Shown: piece by piece, positions 16,662 to 24,849 of the stretch
Numbering within the stretch: the first letter of the stretch is position 1
Layout of the letters: each line of letters opens with the position of its first letter
Origin: Gemmatimonadaceae bacterium
Lineage (GTDB): Bacteria > Gemmatimonadota > Gemmatimonadetes > Gemmatimonadales > Gemmatimonadaceae
Length of the DNA stretch: 37,320 bases
Direction of reading: 5' to 3'
NCBI GenBank assembly: GCA_025450815.1
Contig: JANWLO010000163.1
Location: 1-37,320 of the forward strand
Translations under genes and position numbers: made by a program
Notes under the pieces: generated by a model
The model's input: only the letters and a program-made list of their open reading frames with translations
Told to the model about the DNA's origin: nothing
Databases searched by the model: none

Positions 16662-17569
16662 TTCGCCTTGCCGGGAGCGTGACCGGGAGGTCGGTTGCCG
16701 GCGTCGCGCTGCTGGCCTGCTCGCTTCTCTCGTGCGAGGCGAATGCGCAGGGACAGTACGCGAACATCAACGGCGCGAAGATCTACTACGAGGTGGAAGG
16801 AACCGGCCATCCGCTGGTGTTGATCCACGGATGGCCGATGAGCGCGCGCATGTGGGATGAGCAAGCGCGCGACCTGAAGCGCTATTACATGGTCGTGCGC
16901 TACGACCGTCGAGGCTTTGGCCGATCGCCGGGTGCCGTCGGCGTGGAGCAATCGGCCGAGCACGACGCGCAGGATCTCGAGGCGTTGCTGCGCTATCTGA
17001 AGATTCCGAGCGCGTACATCGTCGGGCACTCGCAGGGAGGCGCGGTCGCGCAGCAGTTCACGCTAGATCACCCCGATCAGGTGGACGCGCTCATACTCCA
17101 CGGCGCGCCGATCGATGGTTTCGTGCTTCCGGAGACGGGGCCGTTTTCGGGAGCGGAATCCGTGCGCGAGTTGATGCAGAAGTCGGGAATGGCCGAATTT
17201 CGGCGGCAGTGGCTCGCTAATCCGATCAACCACGTCCCAGCGGATCGACCGGAAGTCGCGGCGTTCATCGCAGACATCGTCGCTCAGTACGCGGGCGATG
17301 ACGTGCTGAAGATGGTTCCCGGACATGCGAGCGGGGTGCCGGCAATTAAGCGTCTGAGCGAGATCAAGACTCCGGTGCTCGTGCTGGTTGGCGGAGAGGA
17401 TCTCCCCTTTTTCCAGATCTCCGCGGACGCGCTCGCCTTTCTCATCCCCGGGGCGCAGAAAGTCGTGATCCCGGGAGGGGCGCACCTGGTGAACATCATC
17501 GAGCCGGAGCGGTACGACGCTGAGATTCTACGTTTTCTGCGGGCAGTAGAGCGCTCTCGAGCGCAGTGA
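16658..17569 (+). CDS. Exported alpha/beta hydrolase
   Basis: The protein has 303 residues. GTG 16658 overlaps the preceding TGA. The N-terminal hydrophobic stretch (VAGVALLACSLLSCEANAQ) is a signal peptide, possibly a lipoprotein signal given LLSC. The fold is clear: oxyanion HGWP at 57-60, nucleophile elbow GHSQGG with S125, acid D248 in VGGEDLPF, and H276 in PGGAHLVN. It resembles haloperoxidase/esterase-type hydrolases of this length. As the last gene of the SusC cluster it probably hydrolyses an ester, lactone or similar bond in the imported or oxidised compound. Non-heme perhydrolase activity is an alternative common in the family. Confidence 0.85.
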   Translation: MIRLAGSVTGRSVAGVALLACSLLSCEANAQGQYANINGAKIYYEVEGTGHPLVLIHGWPMSARMWDEQARDLKRYYMVVRYDRRGFGRSPGAVGVEQSAEHDAQDLEALLRYLKIPSAYIVGHSQGGAVAQQFTLDHPDQVDALILHGAPIDGFVLPETGPFSGAESVRELMQKSGMAEFRRQWLANPINHVPADRPEVAAFIADIVAQYAGDDVLKMVPGHASGVPAIKRLSEIKTPVLVLVGGEDLPFFQISADALAFLIPGAQKVVIPGGAHLVNIIEPERYDAEILRFLRAVERSRAQ

Positions 17570-17590
17570 GGATCGTACGATCGTCGATCC
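17570..17590. promoter_or_regulatory. Nested palindrome in the gap before the peptidase gene
   Basis: GATCGTACGATC (17571-17582) is a perfect 12-bp palindrome. It overlaps ACGATCGT and lies inside outer arms GGATCG/CGATCC spanning 17570-17590. It begins right after the hydrolase stop, 52 bp before the peptidase start. There is no T-run, so it is not a standard intrinsic terminator; an operator or RNA hairpin is possible. Confidence 0.3.
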
Positions 17591-17642
17591 GCGACGAGCG
17601 GGGCTCGCGCGGGTGTGCAAGTCACGGATGCGGAGGAATGTC

Positions 17643-19031
17643 ATGAGGGAATCTTCGTCGTGGGTGTCTCCCACGCGCGCGCGCTCGCTAGCGTGTCTCG
17701 TCGCATTGTCGCTCATCTCGATCGCTTCCGCGCACGCGCAGAGCATCGACTCGGCGAGCTATCGGATACGCAGACAGCATCTCGCGAGGCTGGCGAAGGA
17801 CGGCATCGTCGTCATTCAAAGCGTGGAGAAGAATCAAACGGGGCTCACCGAGTACCTGATCGATGACAGCGACAACCACGATTTTCTCTACCTGACGGGA
17901 GTCGAGGCACGGAACTCGACGCTGGTGCTCGTCCCGCAGTCGACGCTCTATCCGGAGATTCTTTTCGTTCCGGAGAAGGAGATCGAGGCGGCGCGCGCGC
18001 GGAGCGGAGTGAAGACGGTCATCTCCGCGGACAAGTTCGAGGCGATGCTCGGTGACGCGCTCACCGACTATTCGATCAAGCGTTTCACGGAGCGGAAGCG
18101 GAAGCCTGTGTCGTCGGAGATGTCGCGAGTGCTGTCGCTCACGCCGACGAAGCCGGTGGCATTCAACTACCCGAGATACTTCAGCCTCTCCACGGAAGTG
18201 CCGGCACGCGTGCAGCTCGCCACGCGTATCAAATCCTTTGTCCCCTCGGTCGAATTGAGGGATGCGTCGCCGCTCCTCGACGAGTTGCGCATCCGGCACG
18301 ATTCCGCAGACATGATGATGATCTCGAAAGTCATACAGATAGGGAGCGCTGGCCTCGTGGCGGCGATGAAGGCGTGCCGTCCCGGGATGACGGACGAGAA
18401 GGTCGACGCGGTGGCGCTGGCTGAGTTCGAGAAGCAGGGTGCGTCGCGCAGAGCCTATCCGTCTCTCATCTACATCGCGCCGTTCACACGTACGGTGCAG
18501 CCGCTGTCGGCCGCCGACGTCGAGAAGAGCTCCGAGCCTTCGTCGGCCGTGCACCAGATGGAAAACGGCGATCTCGTGATGCTCGACGTCGGCGCCGAAT
18601 ACAAGCACTACGCCAGCGATCTTAGTCGCACGGTGCCGGTGTCCGGGAAGTTCACTCCCGAGCAGCGCAAATACTACGATGCGGTGCTGGAAGCGCATCG
18701 CGCCGCGATCGCAGCGATTCGCCCTGGCGCCACGTTCAAGCAGGTCAACGACATCGCCGTAGCCACCCTGCACAAATACAATCTCGATCAGTACTTCACC
18801 TTCGCGACGAGTCACTTCATCGGCATGGACGCCCACGACCCCGGCGACTACGACAAGCCGATGGTGCCCGGGATGATCTTCACCGTCGAGCCGGGAATCA
18901 TCGACACGAAGAAGAACATCGTGATTCACGTCGAGGACATCATTCTCGTGACCGCGACTGGCCACAAAAACTTGTCCGCGAGCATTCCGATCGAAGCAAC
19001 GGACATCGAAAAGCTGATGGCGGAGCAGTAG
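17643..19031 (+). CDS. Exported M24-family peptidase (Xaa-Pro aminopeptidase type)
   Basis: The protein has 462 residues. ATG 17643 is set by GGAGGA 5 nt upstream. A signal peptide (SLACLVALSLISIASAHAQ) indicates periplasmic location. An N-terminal creatinase-like domain (residues about 35-215) is followed by the pita-bread catalytic domain with the five metal ligands D315 (LDVGAEY), D326 (SDLSRT), H391 (SHFIGMD), E416 (TVEPGI) and E431 (VEDIIL). The enzyme removes N-terminal residues next to proline or cleaves Xaa-Pro dipeptides. It starts a co-directional group with a PLP enzyme, an amino-acid permease and a peptide transporter. Most M24 Xaa-Pro peptidases are cytoplasmic, so the export signal is notable. 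Confidence 0.92.
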   Translation: MRESSSWVSPTRARSLACLVALSLISIASAHAQSIDSASYRIRRQHLARLAKDGIVVIQSVEKNQTGLTEYLIDDSDNHDFLYLTGVEARNSTLVLVPQSTLYPEILFVPEKEIEAARARSGVKTVISADKFEAMLGDALTDYSIKRFTERKRKPVSSEMSRVLSLTPTKPVAFNYPRYFSLSTEVPARVQLATRIKSFVPSVELRDASPLLDELRIRHDSADMMMISKVIQIGSAGLVAAMKACRPGMTDEKVDAVALAEFEKQGASRRAYPSLIYIAPFTRTVQPLSAADVEKSSEPSSAVHQMENGDLVMLDVGAEYKHYASDLSRTVPVSGKFTPEQRKYYDAVLEAHRAAIAAIRPGATFKQVNDIAVATLHKYNLDQYFTFATSHFIGMDAHDPGDYDKPMVPGMIFTVEPGIIDTKKNIVIHVEDIILVTATGHKNLSASIPIEATDIEKLMAEQ

Positions 19032-19072
19032 AAACCGTCGACGGAAAGAGACGACTCACTACAGGGAATGGC

Positions 19073-20218
19073 ATGCTGACGAGCACTCAGGTCGAGGACA
19101 TACGAGCCAATTTCCCGATTCTCGATCGGAAAACGTATCTGTACAGTTGTTCGCAGGGCGCGCTATCGACCGCGGTGGAGGCGGGTTTCGCGGCATATCT
19201 CACGAGCTGGAGGACGTCCGCGGCGCCGTGGGACGAGTGGGTGGGCGTGTACGAGCGCCTTCGCGAGTCATTCGCGCGATTCATCAATGCGGAGCCGGAC
19301 GAGGTCGCGATCATCAACAGCGCGTCAGGCGGGATCAATCCGATCGCAAGCGCGATTCAGTTCGATTCGCGAGATGCGGTCGTGATGAGCGAGTACGAGT
19401 TCCCCACCATGGGTCAGATCTGGCTCGCGCAGGAGCCGCGTGGAGCGCGGGTCGAGTTTCTTAAGGGCGTCAACAACACGATTCCGATCGAGTCGTACGC
19501 GCGCGCTATCGACGAGCGTACGCATATCGTCCCCATCACGCAGATCTCCTTTCTCAACGGCTTTCGCTCCGACGTGCCGGCGATCCTGAAGCTCGCGCAC
19601 GACAATGGCGCACTGGTATTTCTCGACGGCTATCAGGATTGCGGCACGCGGCCAATCGACGTCAAAGCGCTCGGCGTGGACTTCTTCGTCACCGGAACGC
19701 TGAAGTACTTGCTCGGTCCTCCCGGGCTCGGATTTCTGTACGTGCGTCGTGAGCTCATCGAGACGCTTAGGCCGACGATGACCAGCTGGTTCGCACAGCG
19801 AGACATCTTCGCGTTCGACACGCAGCATCTCGATCTGGCGCCCACTGCGCGCCGCTTCGAAAATGGTGCACCGCCCATCCCGAGCATCTATGGTGCGGGG
19901 CCCGCACTCTCGCTGCTCACGAGCATCGGGATGGAGAACGTCGCGGCGCAGGTGGAGCGGTTGGCGCAGACGTTCCTCGACGGCGCTCGCGCACTCGGTA
20001 TCGCGACGAAGACGCCGAGCACGAGCGTCGGGCCGCTGGTCGTGCTTCGCGCCAAGCATCCGGCGGCCGCACTCGAACGACTCACGGAGCGTGGCGTCGT
20101 CGTCTCCACGCGCATGGATGGCGTCCGCTTCGCCTTTCACGTCTACAACGACCTCGCCGACGTACACGCTGCGCTGAACGTGCTCGAAGAGATGCGCCAC
20201 TTGATGATGCCGGTGTGA
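19073..20218 (+). CDS. Class V aminotransferase-fold PLP enzyme
   Basis: The protein has 381 residues. It shows the class V pattern: SQGALSTAVEAGF, a phosphate-binding INSASGGINP loop, D185 in VFLDGYQD, and the PLP lysine K211 in TGTLKYLLGPPGLGFLYVR. It most resembles the isopenicillin-N-epimerase/selenocysteine-lyase/cysteine-desulfurase-like branch; kynureninase, which has the same fold, is a less likely alternative because its signature around the lysine differs. Cytoplasmic. ATG 19073 follows a weak AGGG site. Its stop overlaps the permease GTG (GTGA), so the amino acid handled is probably the one carried by that permease or released by the upstream peptidase. Confidence 0.85.
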   Translation: MLTSTQVEDIRANFPILDRKTYLYSCSQGALSTAVEAGFAAYLTSWRTSAAPWDEWVGVYERLRESFARFINAEPDEVAIINSASGGINPIASAIQFDSRDAVVMSEYEFPTMGQIWLAQEPRGARVEFLKGVNNTIPIESYARAIDERTHIVPITQISFLNGFRSDVPAILKLAHDNGALVFLDGYQDCGTRPIDVKALGVDFFVTGTLKYLLGPPGLGFLYVRRELIETLRPTMTSWFAQRDIFAFDTQHLDLAPTARRFENGAPPIPSIYGAGPALSLLTSIGMENVAAQVERLAQTFLDGARALGIATKTPSTSVGPLVVLRAKHPAAALERLTERGVVVSTRMDGVRFAFHVYNDLADVHAALNVLEEMRHLMMPV

Positions 20219-21651
20219 TTCTCGAGCCGCGCCATCCCGCGGACGGGCGCGGCGAGATCGAGGAGGGCGAGCAGCTCTCGCGTCAGCTCACCGTTGGCCA
20301 GCTCGGCATGATCGCGATCGGCGGTGCCATCGGCACCGGGCTCTTTCTCGGGAGCGCGCTCGCCGTACGCATTGCGGGTCCGGGTGTCATCGTGAGCTAT
20401 CTGATCGGCGCGGTGATTGCGCTCCTGTTCATGGGTGCGCTCTCCGAGATGGCTGTCGCGCACCCCACGGCGGGATCCTTCGGGGTGTACGCGGAAATCT
20501 ACCTCAATCCGTGGGCCGGTTTCGCGATGCGTTACACGTACTGGGCCGCGCAGTGCATCGCGATCGGCGCCGAGGCGACGGCCGTGGCGATCTACTGTCG
20601 GTGGTGGTTTCCGGGGACGCCCGCGTGGCTGTGGATTCTCGGCTTTTCTGTGGCTCTCGTGTACGTCAACGCGCGCAACGTCGGCAGCTTCGGCACCTTC
20701 GAGTACTGGTTCGCGATGATCAAGGTCGTTGCGATCGTGCTGTTCATCGTGCTCGGCATCGGGCTGCTGATCGGCGTCGGCCCCCGTAAGGGGATCGGCG
20801 TTGCGAATTTCACGGAGTTCGGCGGCTTCCTCGCAACGGGGTGGAAGGGCGTCTGGATGGCGATGGTCTTCGTGATCTTTAGTTTCATGGGAACAGAGGT
20901 CGTCGCGGTCACGTCAGGTGAGGCGAAGGATCCTGAGACCGCCGTGCCGCGCGCGATGCGCCGCACGGTGGGGCGGCTGATCCTGTTCTACGTGGGCGCG
21001 GTCACGGTACTTATCGGCATCGTGCCATGGAACACCATACAGCCAGGGTCGAGCATCACGGCGAGCCCGTTCGTGAGCGTATTTCGGTCGGTAGGGATCC
21101 CGGCGGCGGCGCACGTGGTGAATCTCGTGGTCATCACGGCTGCGGCGTCGAGTATGAACTGCAACCTCTACATGGCGAGCCGCATGCTGTTCTCGCTCGC
21201 GCGAGGCGGCTACGCGCCCGCATCGCTTGGCCGCGTCTCGACACGCGGCACCCCGCTGCGGGCACTACTCGCATCCGCGGCGGGGCTGGCAGTGGCGTTG
21301 ATCGTGGCGCTCGCCTCTCCGGGGAGAGCGTTCGTCTATCTCTTCGGCATCTCGCTTTTCGGCGGCCTGTTCGTGTGGCTCATGATCTTCGTGACGCATC
21401 TCGCGTTTCGTCCGCGATGGATCGCGCGCGGCGGGCCGCGTCTTCCGGTACGACTGATCGGATATCCATACACGTCGATCATCGGCGCAGGTTCGATCGT
21501 CGCGATTCTGGTGACGACGTGGTGGGTGGAGGGCATGCGCATCACGCTGATCTCTGGCCTGCCGTGGCTCGGTGTGCTCACGATCATCTATTACTTCGTC
21601 GCGCGACGGAGGGCTCGCGGTGCGCCTGTCTCCGCCGCCGCCTCCGCGTGA
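20215..21651 (+). CDS. APC-family amino-acid permease
   Basis: The protein has 478 residues with about 12 hydrophobic helices. The family entry signature is present after a short cytoplasmic lead: LTVGQLGMIAIGGAIGTGLF, then GSALAVRIAGPGVIVSY. The conserved sixth-helix region FMGTEVVAVTSGEAKDPE and the AASSMNCNLYMASRML stretch also match amino-acid/H+ symporters of the AAT type. It sits in the inner membrane. GTG 20215 overlaps the aminotransferase stop, showing translational coupling. Substrate unknown, likely an amino acid processed by the upstream PLP enzyme. Confidence 0.92.
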   Translation: MILEPRHPADGRGEIEEGEQLSRQLTVGQLGMIAIGGAIGTGLFLGSALAVRIAGPGVIVSYLIGAVIALLFMGALSEMAVAHPTAGSFGVYAEIYLNPWAGFAMRYTYWAAQCIAIGAEATAVAIYCRWWFPGTPAWLWILGFSVALVYVNARNVGSFGTFEYWFAMIKVVAIVLFIVLGIGLLIGVGPRKGIGVANFTEFGGFLATGWKGVWMAMVFVIFSFMGTEVVAVTSGEAKDPETAVPRAMRRTVGRLILFYVGAVTVLIGIVPWNTIQPGSSITASPFVSVFRSVGIPAAAHVVNLVVITAAASSMNCNLYMASRMLFSLARGGYAPASLGRVSTRGTPLRALLASAAGLAVALIVALASPGRAFVYLFGISLFGGLFVWLMIFVTHLAFRPRWIARGGPRLPVRLIGYPYTSIIGAGSIVAILVTTWWVEGMRITLISGLPWLGVLTIIYYFVARRRARGAPVSAAASA

Positions 21652-21670
21652 CGCGTGCCATGACGGCGCC

Positions 21671-23731
21671 ATGACCGCCGCTCGCAGTGAGTTCACCTTT
21701 CGCGCCGTCGCCCTCGGCGCGCTGCTCGGTGTCGTGTTCGGATTGGTCACGGTGTACGTCGCACTCGAGGTTGGGCTCAACTTCAGCGCGTCGGTGCCGA
21801 TCGCGGTGCTCGCGATCACGGTGTTCAAGCGATTGGGCAGTCAATCGACGCTCGAGAAGAACATCGTGCAGACCGTCGGCTCGGCCGGGGAATCCATTGC
21901 CGCTGGCGTCGTGTACACGATCCCGGCGCTGTTATTTCTTGGCTACCGGCTCGAGCTCTGGCGCATCTTCTGGCTCGCGCTGATCGGCGGCCTGCTTGGC
22001 GTTTTGTTCATGATTCCGCTGCGCGAATATCTGATAGTGAAGGAGCACGGCAATCTCCCATACCCCGAGGGCACCGCGTGCGCGGACATCCTGCTGTCGG
22101 GCGAGAAGGGCGGGGAGTTCGCGCGACTCGTGTTCTACGGGCTCACGTTCGGCGGCGTGTACAAGCTCTTGATGAGCGGCTTGCAGCTCTGGCCGTCGAC
22201 GATCGCGTGGAGTACGAGCGGACTACGCGGGGCGGTGCTAAGCATGGATCTCGCGCCCGAGCTGCTCGGCATCGGCACGCTGATCGGCCTCCCGGTCGCA
22301 CGGGTCATCGCCGCCGGATCGGTGATGTCCGGCATCGTGATCATCCCACTCATCTATTTCTTCGGGGAGCAACTCCCCACGCCGATTTATCCGTCGCGCG
22401 TCGCAATCGGAATGATGACGCCGGGCGACATCTGGTCGAGTTACATTCGCTACATCGGTGCGGGGGCAGTGATCGCCGGCGGCGCGCTGCTGCTCGTCGA
22501 CACGATGCCAACGGTCGTCTCCTCGGTGGCGAGTAGCGTGCGCGGCGTAACGAAGGTGGCAAGACGTACCGCCGCGCTCGTCACCGCGAAGACCGACGAA
22601 GATCTTCCGATTCTCGGCGTCATCGCCGGATCGCTGCTGCTGCTCGTGTGCCTCTACGCCCTTCTCGTGGTGCGGATCAACCCGAGCGGTTCGGCGAACG
22701 TCGTGTCGGTGGTGCTCGTCGCGATCTTCGGCTTCTTCTTCGTCGCGGTGTCCGCGCGCATCACGGGCATCATGGGGTCGTCTGCGAATCCGATCTCGGG
22801 GATCACCATCGCGGTGCTGATGCTAACCTGCCTGCTATTCGTCGCGGCCGGGTGGACGGGCAAAGCGTACGAGGCAATCGCCATCAGCATTGGTGCGATC
22901 GTCTGCATCGCCGCCTCCAATGCCGGAACGACCGCGCAGGATCTGAAGACGGGATATCTCCTCGGTGCGTCGCCCAGGCTGCAGCAGTTGGGGCTCGTGG
23001 TTGGCGTGTTGACGTCGGTGTTCGTGATCGGTTTCACGCTCATGTGGCTGAACGGCGATTCGGAGGCGCCGGTGCCGGTCGCGTCCGCGCCGCTTCCCGC
23101 TGCGAGCCAACTCATGGACAGCGGCGTGGTCCTGAAAGGGCAACGCTACGACGTCTACGCGGTGAGCGCCGGCGGCAGCGTCCCGGCTGGACGATACCTG
23201 GTGACTCCGGATCACCGGCTCGCTTTCCACGAGACACAGCACATCGGCACGGCGGCGCTGCCGGCGCCGCAGGCGCAGGTGATGGCGATTCTCGTAGAGG
23301 GGCTGCTCACACATCGAATGCGCTGGCGACTGCTGCTAGCGGGCGTAGTGGTGGCGCTCGTGCTAGAGCTATGCGGAGTGCGATCGCTGCCGTTCGCCGT
23401 CGGTATGTACCTGCCCTTATCGGCCACCGCGACGCTGCTGCTCGGCGCGCTAATCTCCCATTTCTCCAAACGGAAATTGGCGCGTGAGGTCGAGGACCCG
23501 TTTCAGCCTGGAGTCTTGTTCAGCTCCGGGCTCATCGCCGGTGGCGCTATAGCGGCGATCGCAGTCGCTGCCGCCTCCAGCTTCGGGTTGCTCGGCGAGT
23601 TCAACCTGGGAGAGCGATTGGGTATTCCCTTGTTGCGATCGGAGGGATGGGCGCTCGCTGTGTTCGCTGGCCTGTGTGTCTTGCTCTGGCGGTACAGCAG
23701 AAAGCGCGACGGACGCGATAGTGCGACGTGA
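21671..23731 (+). CDS. OPT-family oligopeptide transporter
   Basis: The protein has 686 residues and about 14-16 hydrophobic segments. NLPYPEGTACADIL and SANPISGITI are characteristic of bacterial OPT proteins, as is TVYVALEVGLNFSASVPIAV near the N-terminus. A non-membrane insert at residues about 465-560, between membrane segments, contains VVLKGQRYDVYAVSAGGSV. Members move di- to oligopeptides or metal chelates across the inner membrane. ATG 21671 lies 19 nt after the permease stop; its ribosome site is poor. With the exported M24 peptidase and permease it forms a peptide-use group. Confidence 0.9.
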   Translation: MTAARSEFTFRAVALGALLGVVFGLVTVYVALEVGLNFSASVPIAVLAITVFKRLGSQSTLEKNIVQTVGSAGESIAAGVVYTIPALLFLGYRLELWRIFWLALIGGLLGVLFMIPLREYLIVKEHGNLPYPEGTACADILLSGEKGGEFARLVFYGLTFGGVYKLLMSGLQLWPSTIAWSTSGLRGAVLSMDLAPELLGIGTLIGLPVARVIAAGSVMSGIVIIPLIYFFGEQLPTPIYPSRVAIGMMTPGDIWSSYIRYIGAGAVIAGGALLLVDTMPTVVSSVASSVRGVTKVARRTAALVTAKTDEDLPILGVIAGSLLLLVCLYALLVVRINPSGSANVVSVVLVAIFGFFFVAVSARITGIMGSSANPISGITIAVLMLTCLLFVAAGWTGKAYEAIAISIGAIVCIAASNAGTTAQDLKTGYLLGASPRLQQLGLVVGVLTSVFVIGFTLMWLNGDSEAPVPVASAPLPAASQLMDSGVVLKGQRYDVYAVSAGGSVPAGRYLVTPDHRLAFHETQHIGTAALPAPQAQVMAILVEGLLTHRMRWRLLLAGVVVALVLELCGVRSLPFAVGMYLPLSATATLLLGALISHFSKRKLAREVEDPFQPGVLFSSGLIAGGAIAAIAVAAASSFGLLGEFNLGERLGIPLLRSEGWALAVFAGLCVLLWRYSRKRDGRDSAT

Positions 23732-23743
23732 GCGTTGGAGGAC

Positions 23744-23877
23744 GCTGTCCGCCACCACGCTATCGTCCGGCACGAGCTACCGCCGTCCCCCGCCACCGCT
23801 TCGGACCCGCCACCTTCGCTCGAGCAGATCCGTCTCGATCACCTAGCCGTCCTTCGCGCTCGCGTGCACCATGCGCC
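23744..23877 (-). pseudogene. Decayed 3'-end copy of the NlpC/P60 gene
   Basis: This 134-bp block matches the 3' end of the NlpC/P60 gene (24859-24992) with about 15 substitutions and two compensating 1-bp gaps, near 87% identity by hand alignment. On the minus strand it still encodes KVAGPKRWRGT but the gaps break the frame relative to the intact gene and the original stop is lost. It lies right after the OPT stop. No 5' part of the gene is present. It is best read as a leftover of recombination or insertion. Confidence 0.75.
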
Positions 23878-23910
23878 AGCAACCGGGGGAACGCTAGAAG
23901 ATCGGCCGCG

Positions 23911-24090
23911 CTACAACAAATTGTCCTGTTTCGAGCCCTTCCCCTTCTCCGAAAGTACCTGGCCGACGTCCGCTGCCGACCAGCTCGCGGCGAGCGCCAA
24001 GTCGCTTGACGGGCTTCGCGGTCGCTCCGATCGCACACTGCCGAAAGACTCGATGAGTTGAGCGATCTCCGCGACACGATTCACATCCAC
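23911..24090 (-). CDS. Possible small ORF after the PIN toxin
   Basis: A 59-residue frame from GTG 24090 overlaps the toxin stop by 10 bp and ends at 23911. It begins with an amphipathic stretch (VNRVAEIAQLIESFGS) and ends in KGKGSKQDNLL. I recognise no family and there is no good ribosome site. The remaining 23878-23910 and this segment otherwise show nothing; the region may simply be non-coding DNA of the inserted unit. Confidence 0.2.
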   Translation of the reverse strand: MDVNRVAEIAQLIESFGSVRSERPRSPSSDLALAASWSAADVGQVLSEKGKGSKQDNLL

Positions 24091-24500
24091 GGATTGAAGA
24101 TCGAGACGCCGCGATTGGAGCAGTCTCTCTCGTCTCGGGTTACGAAAACGAGGCGATGGACCGCCGCCGTCGCGAGCAGCATTCCGTCGGTGGCAGGAAG
24201 CTCTCGACCCGTTGCGCGGCCCGAGGCGGAGAGTCGACCCCATTCCTTCGCAATAGGGGCGTCGACTCGAAGTAATCGGCCCGCGAATCGACTTGGCAGC
24301 TCTCGTGAAATCCAGTGTTGTAGCTTGTCTCTTCGCCAGCCGGGAGGAGCGAGCTCCATGCCGATCGTCAACTCGCCAAGCGTCAACACGCTAATGCAAA
24401 GATCGATTCCGGACTGCTGTTCGATCCAGCGCACAACGCCTTTTTCGGGCGCGCGCTTCAGAGTTTCCGAGACTACATTCGTGTCGAGGAGGTAGCGCAT
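24081..24500 (-). CDS. vapC: PIN-domain toxin (VapC/FitB-like)
   Basis: The protein has 139 residues, the usual size. It has the PIN acidic residues D6 (YLLDTNVVSE), E43 (LGELTIG), D105 (ATDGMLLATA) and D123 (FVTRDERD), which bind Mg/Mn for RNA cleavage, and ends with FNPW as many FitB-like toxins do. The start at 24500 is 51 nt after the antitoxin stop on the same strand. It is a ribonuclease toxin normally blocked by the adjacent antitoxin. The pair lies inside a 134-bp direct repeat, suggesting acquisition. Confidence 0.92.
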   Translation of the reverse strand: MRYLLDTNVVSETLKRAPEKGVVRWIEQQSGIDLCISVLTLGELTIGMELAPPGWRRDKLQHWISRELPSRFAGRLLRVDAPIAKEWGRLSASGRATGRELPATDGMLLATAAVHRLVFVTRDERDCSNRGVSIFNPWM

Positions 24501-24551
24501 GGTGTAGGCGCGCTGCTCCGCGCGTTCTCGAAAACAGTCGATCTCGCGGCG

Positions 24552-24818
24552 TTACAGCTCGATATCGCGAGCGAGATCGCGTCGACGATCGAACGCGTCC
24601 TCCGGAATCTCTCCAGCGCGCACTGCCTCCCCGAGCGGCGAGTTCCTCAGGAAATCCAGCAGGTTGTCGGGGGCGACGAGACGCTCATAGTCCTCCTTCG
24701 CTACCACGACCACCGCCTCCTGTCCTTCGCGCGTGACAAGCTGCGGCTCGTGCGCAAGCGCTCGGCGCACAAGCTCTGAGAGCCGATCTCTGGCCCGCTC
24801 GAGTGTCCAGGTTGTCAT
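24552..24818 (-). CDS. Phd/YefM-family antitoxin
   Basis: The protein has 88 residues. ATG 24818 has GGGAGG 6 nt upstream. The N-terminal half matches the Phd/YefM DNA-binding fold (ERARDRLSELVRRALAHEPQLVTREG, then EAVVVVAKEDYERL). The C-terminal tail (LLDFLRNSPLGE to DIEL) is the part that would wrap the toxin. It likely represses its own operon and neutralises the PIN toxin downstream. The start is only 31 nt past the NlpC stop, so read-through from that gene is possible. Confidence 0.88.
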   Translation of the reverse strand: MTTWTLERARDRLSELVRRALAHEPQLVTREGQEAVVVVAKEDYERLVAPDNLLDFLRNSPLGEAVRAGEIPEDAFDRRRDLARDIEL

Positions 24819-24849
24819 GTGCAGCCTCCCAAGTGTGCCCGACCAAGCC

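Noticed and set aside
17688-18965. 425-codon open frame antisense to the M24 peptidase
   Set aside because: The sense frame has all five metal ligands; the antisense product has no domain.
19073-20218. Kynureninase as the identity of the class V PLP enzyme, which would complete a kynurenine pathway with the cyclase
   Set aside because: The region around the PLP lysine looks like the epimerase/lyase branch rather than kynureninase, and the gene is coupled to a permease in another group.
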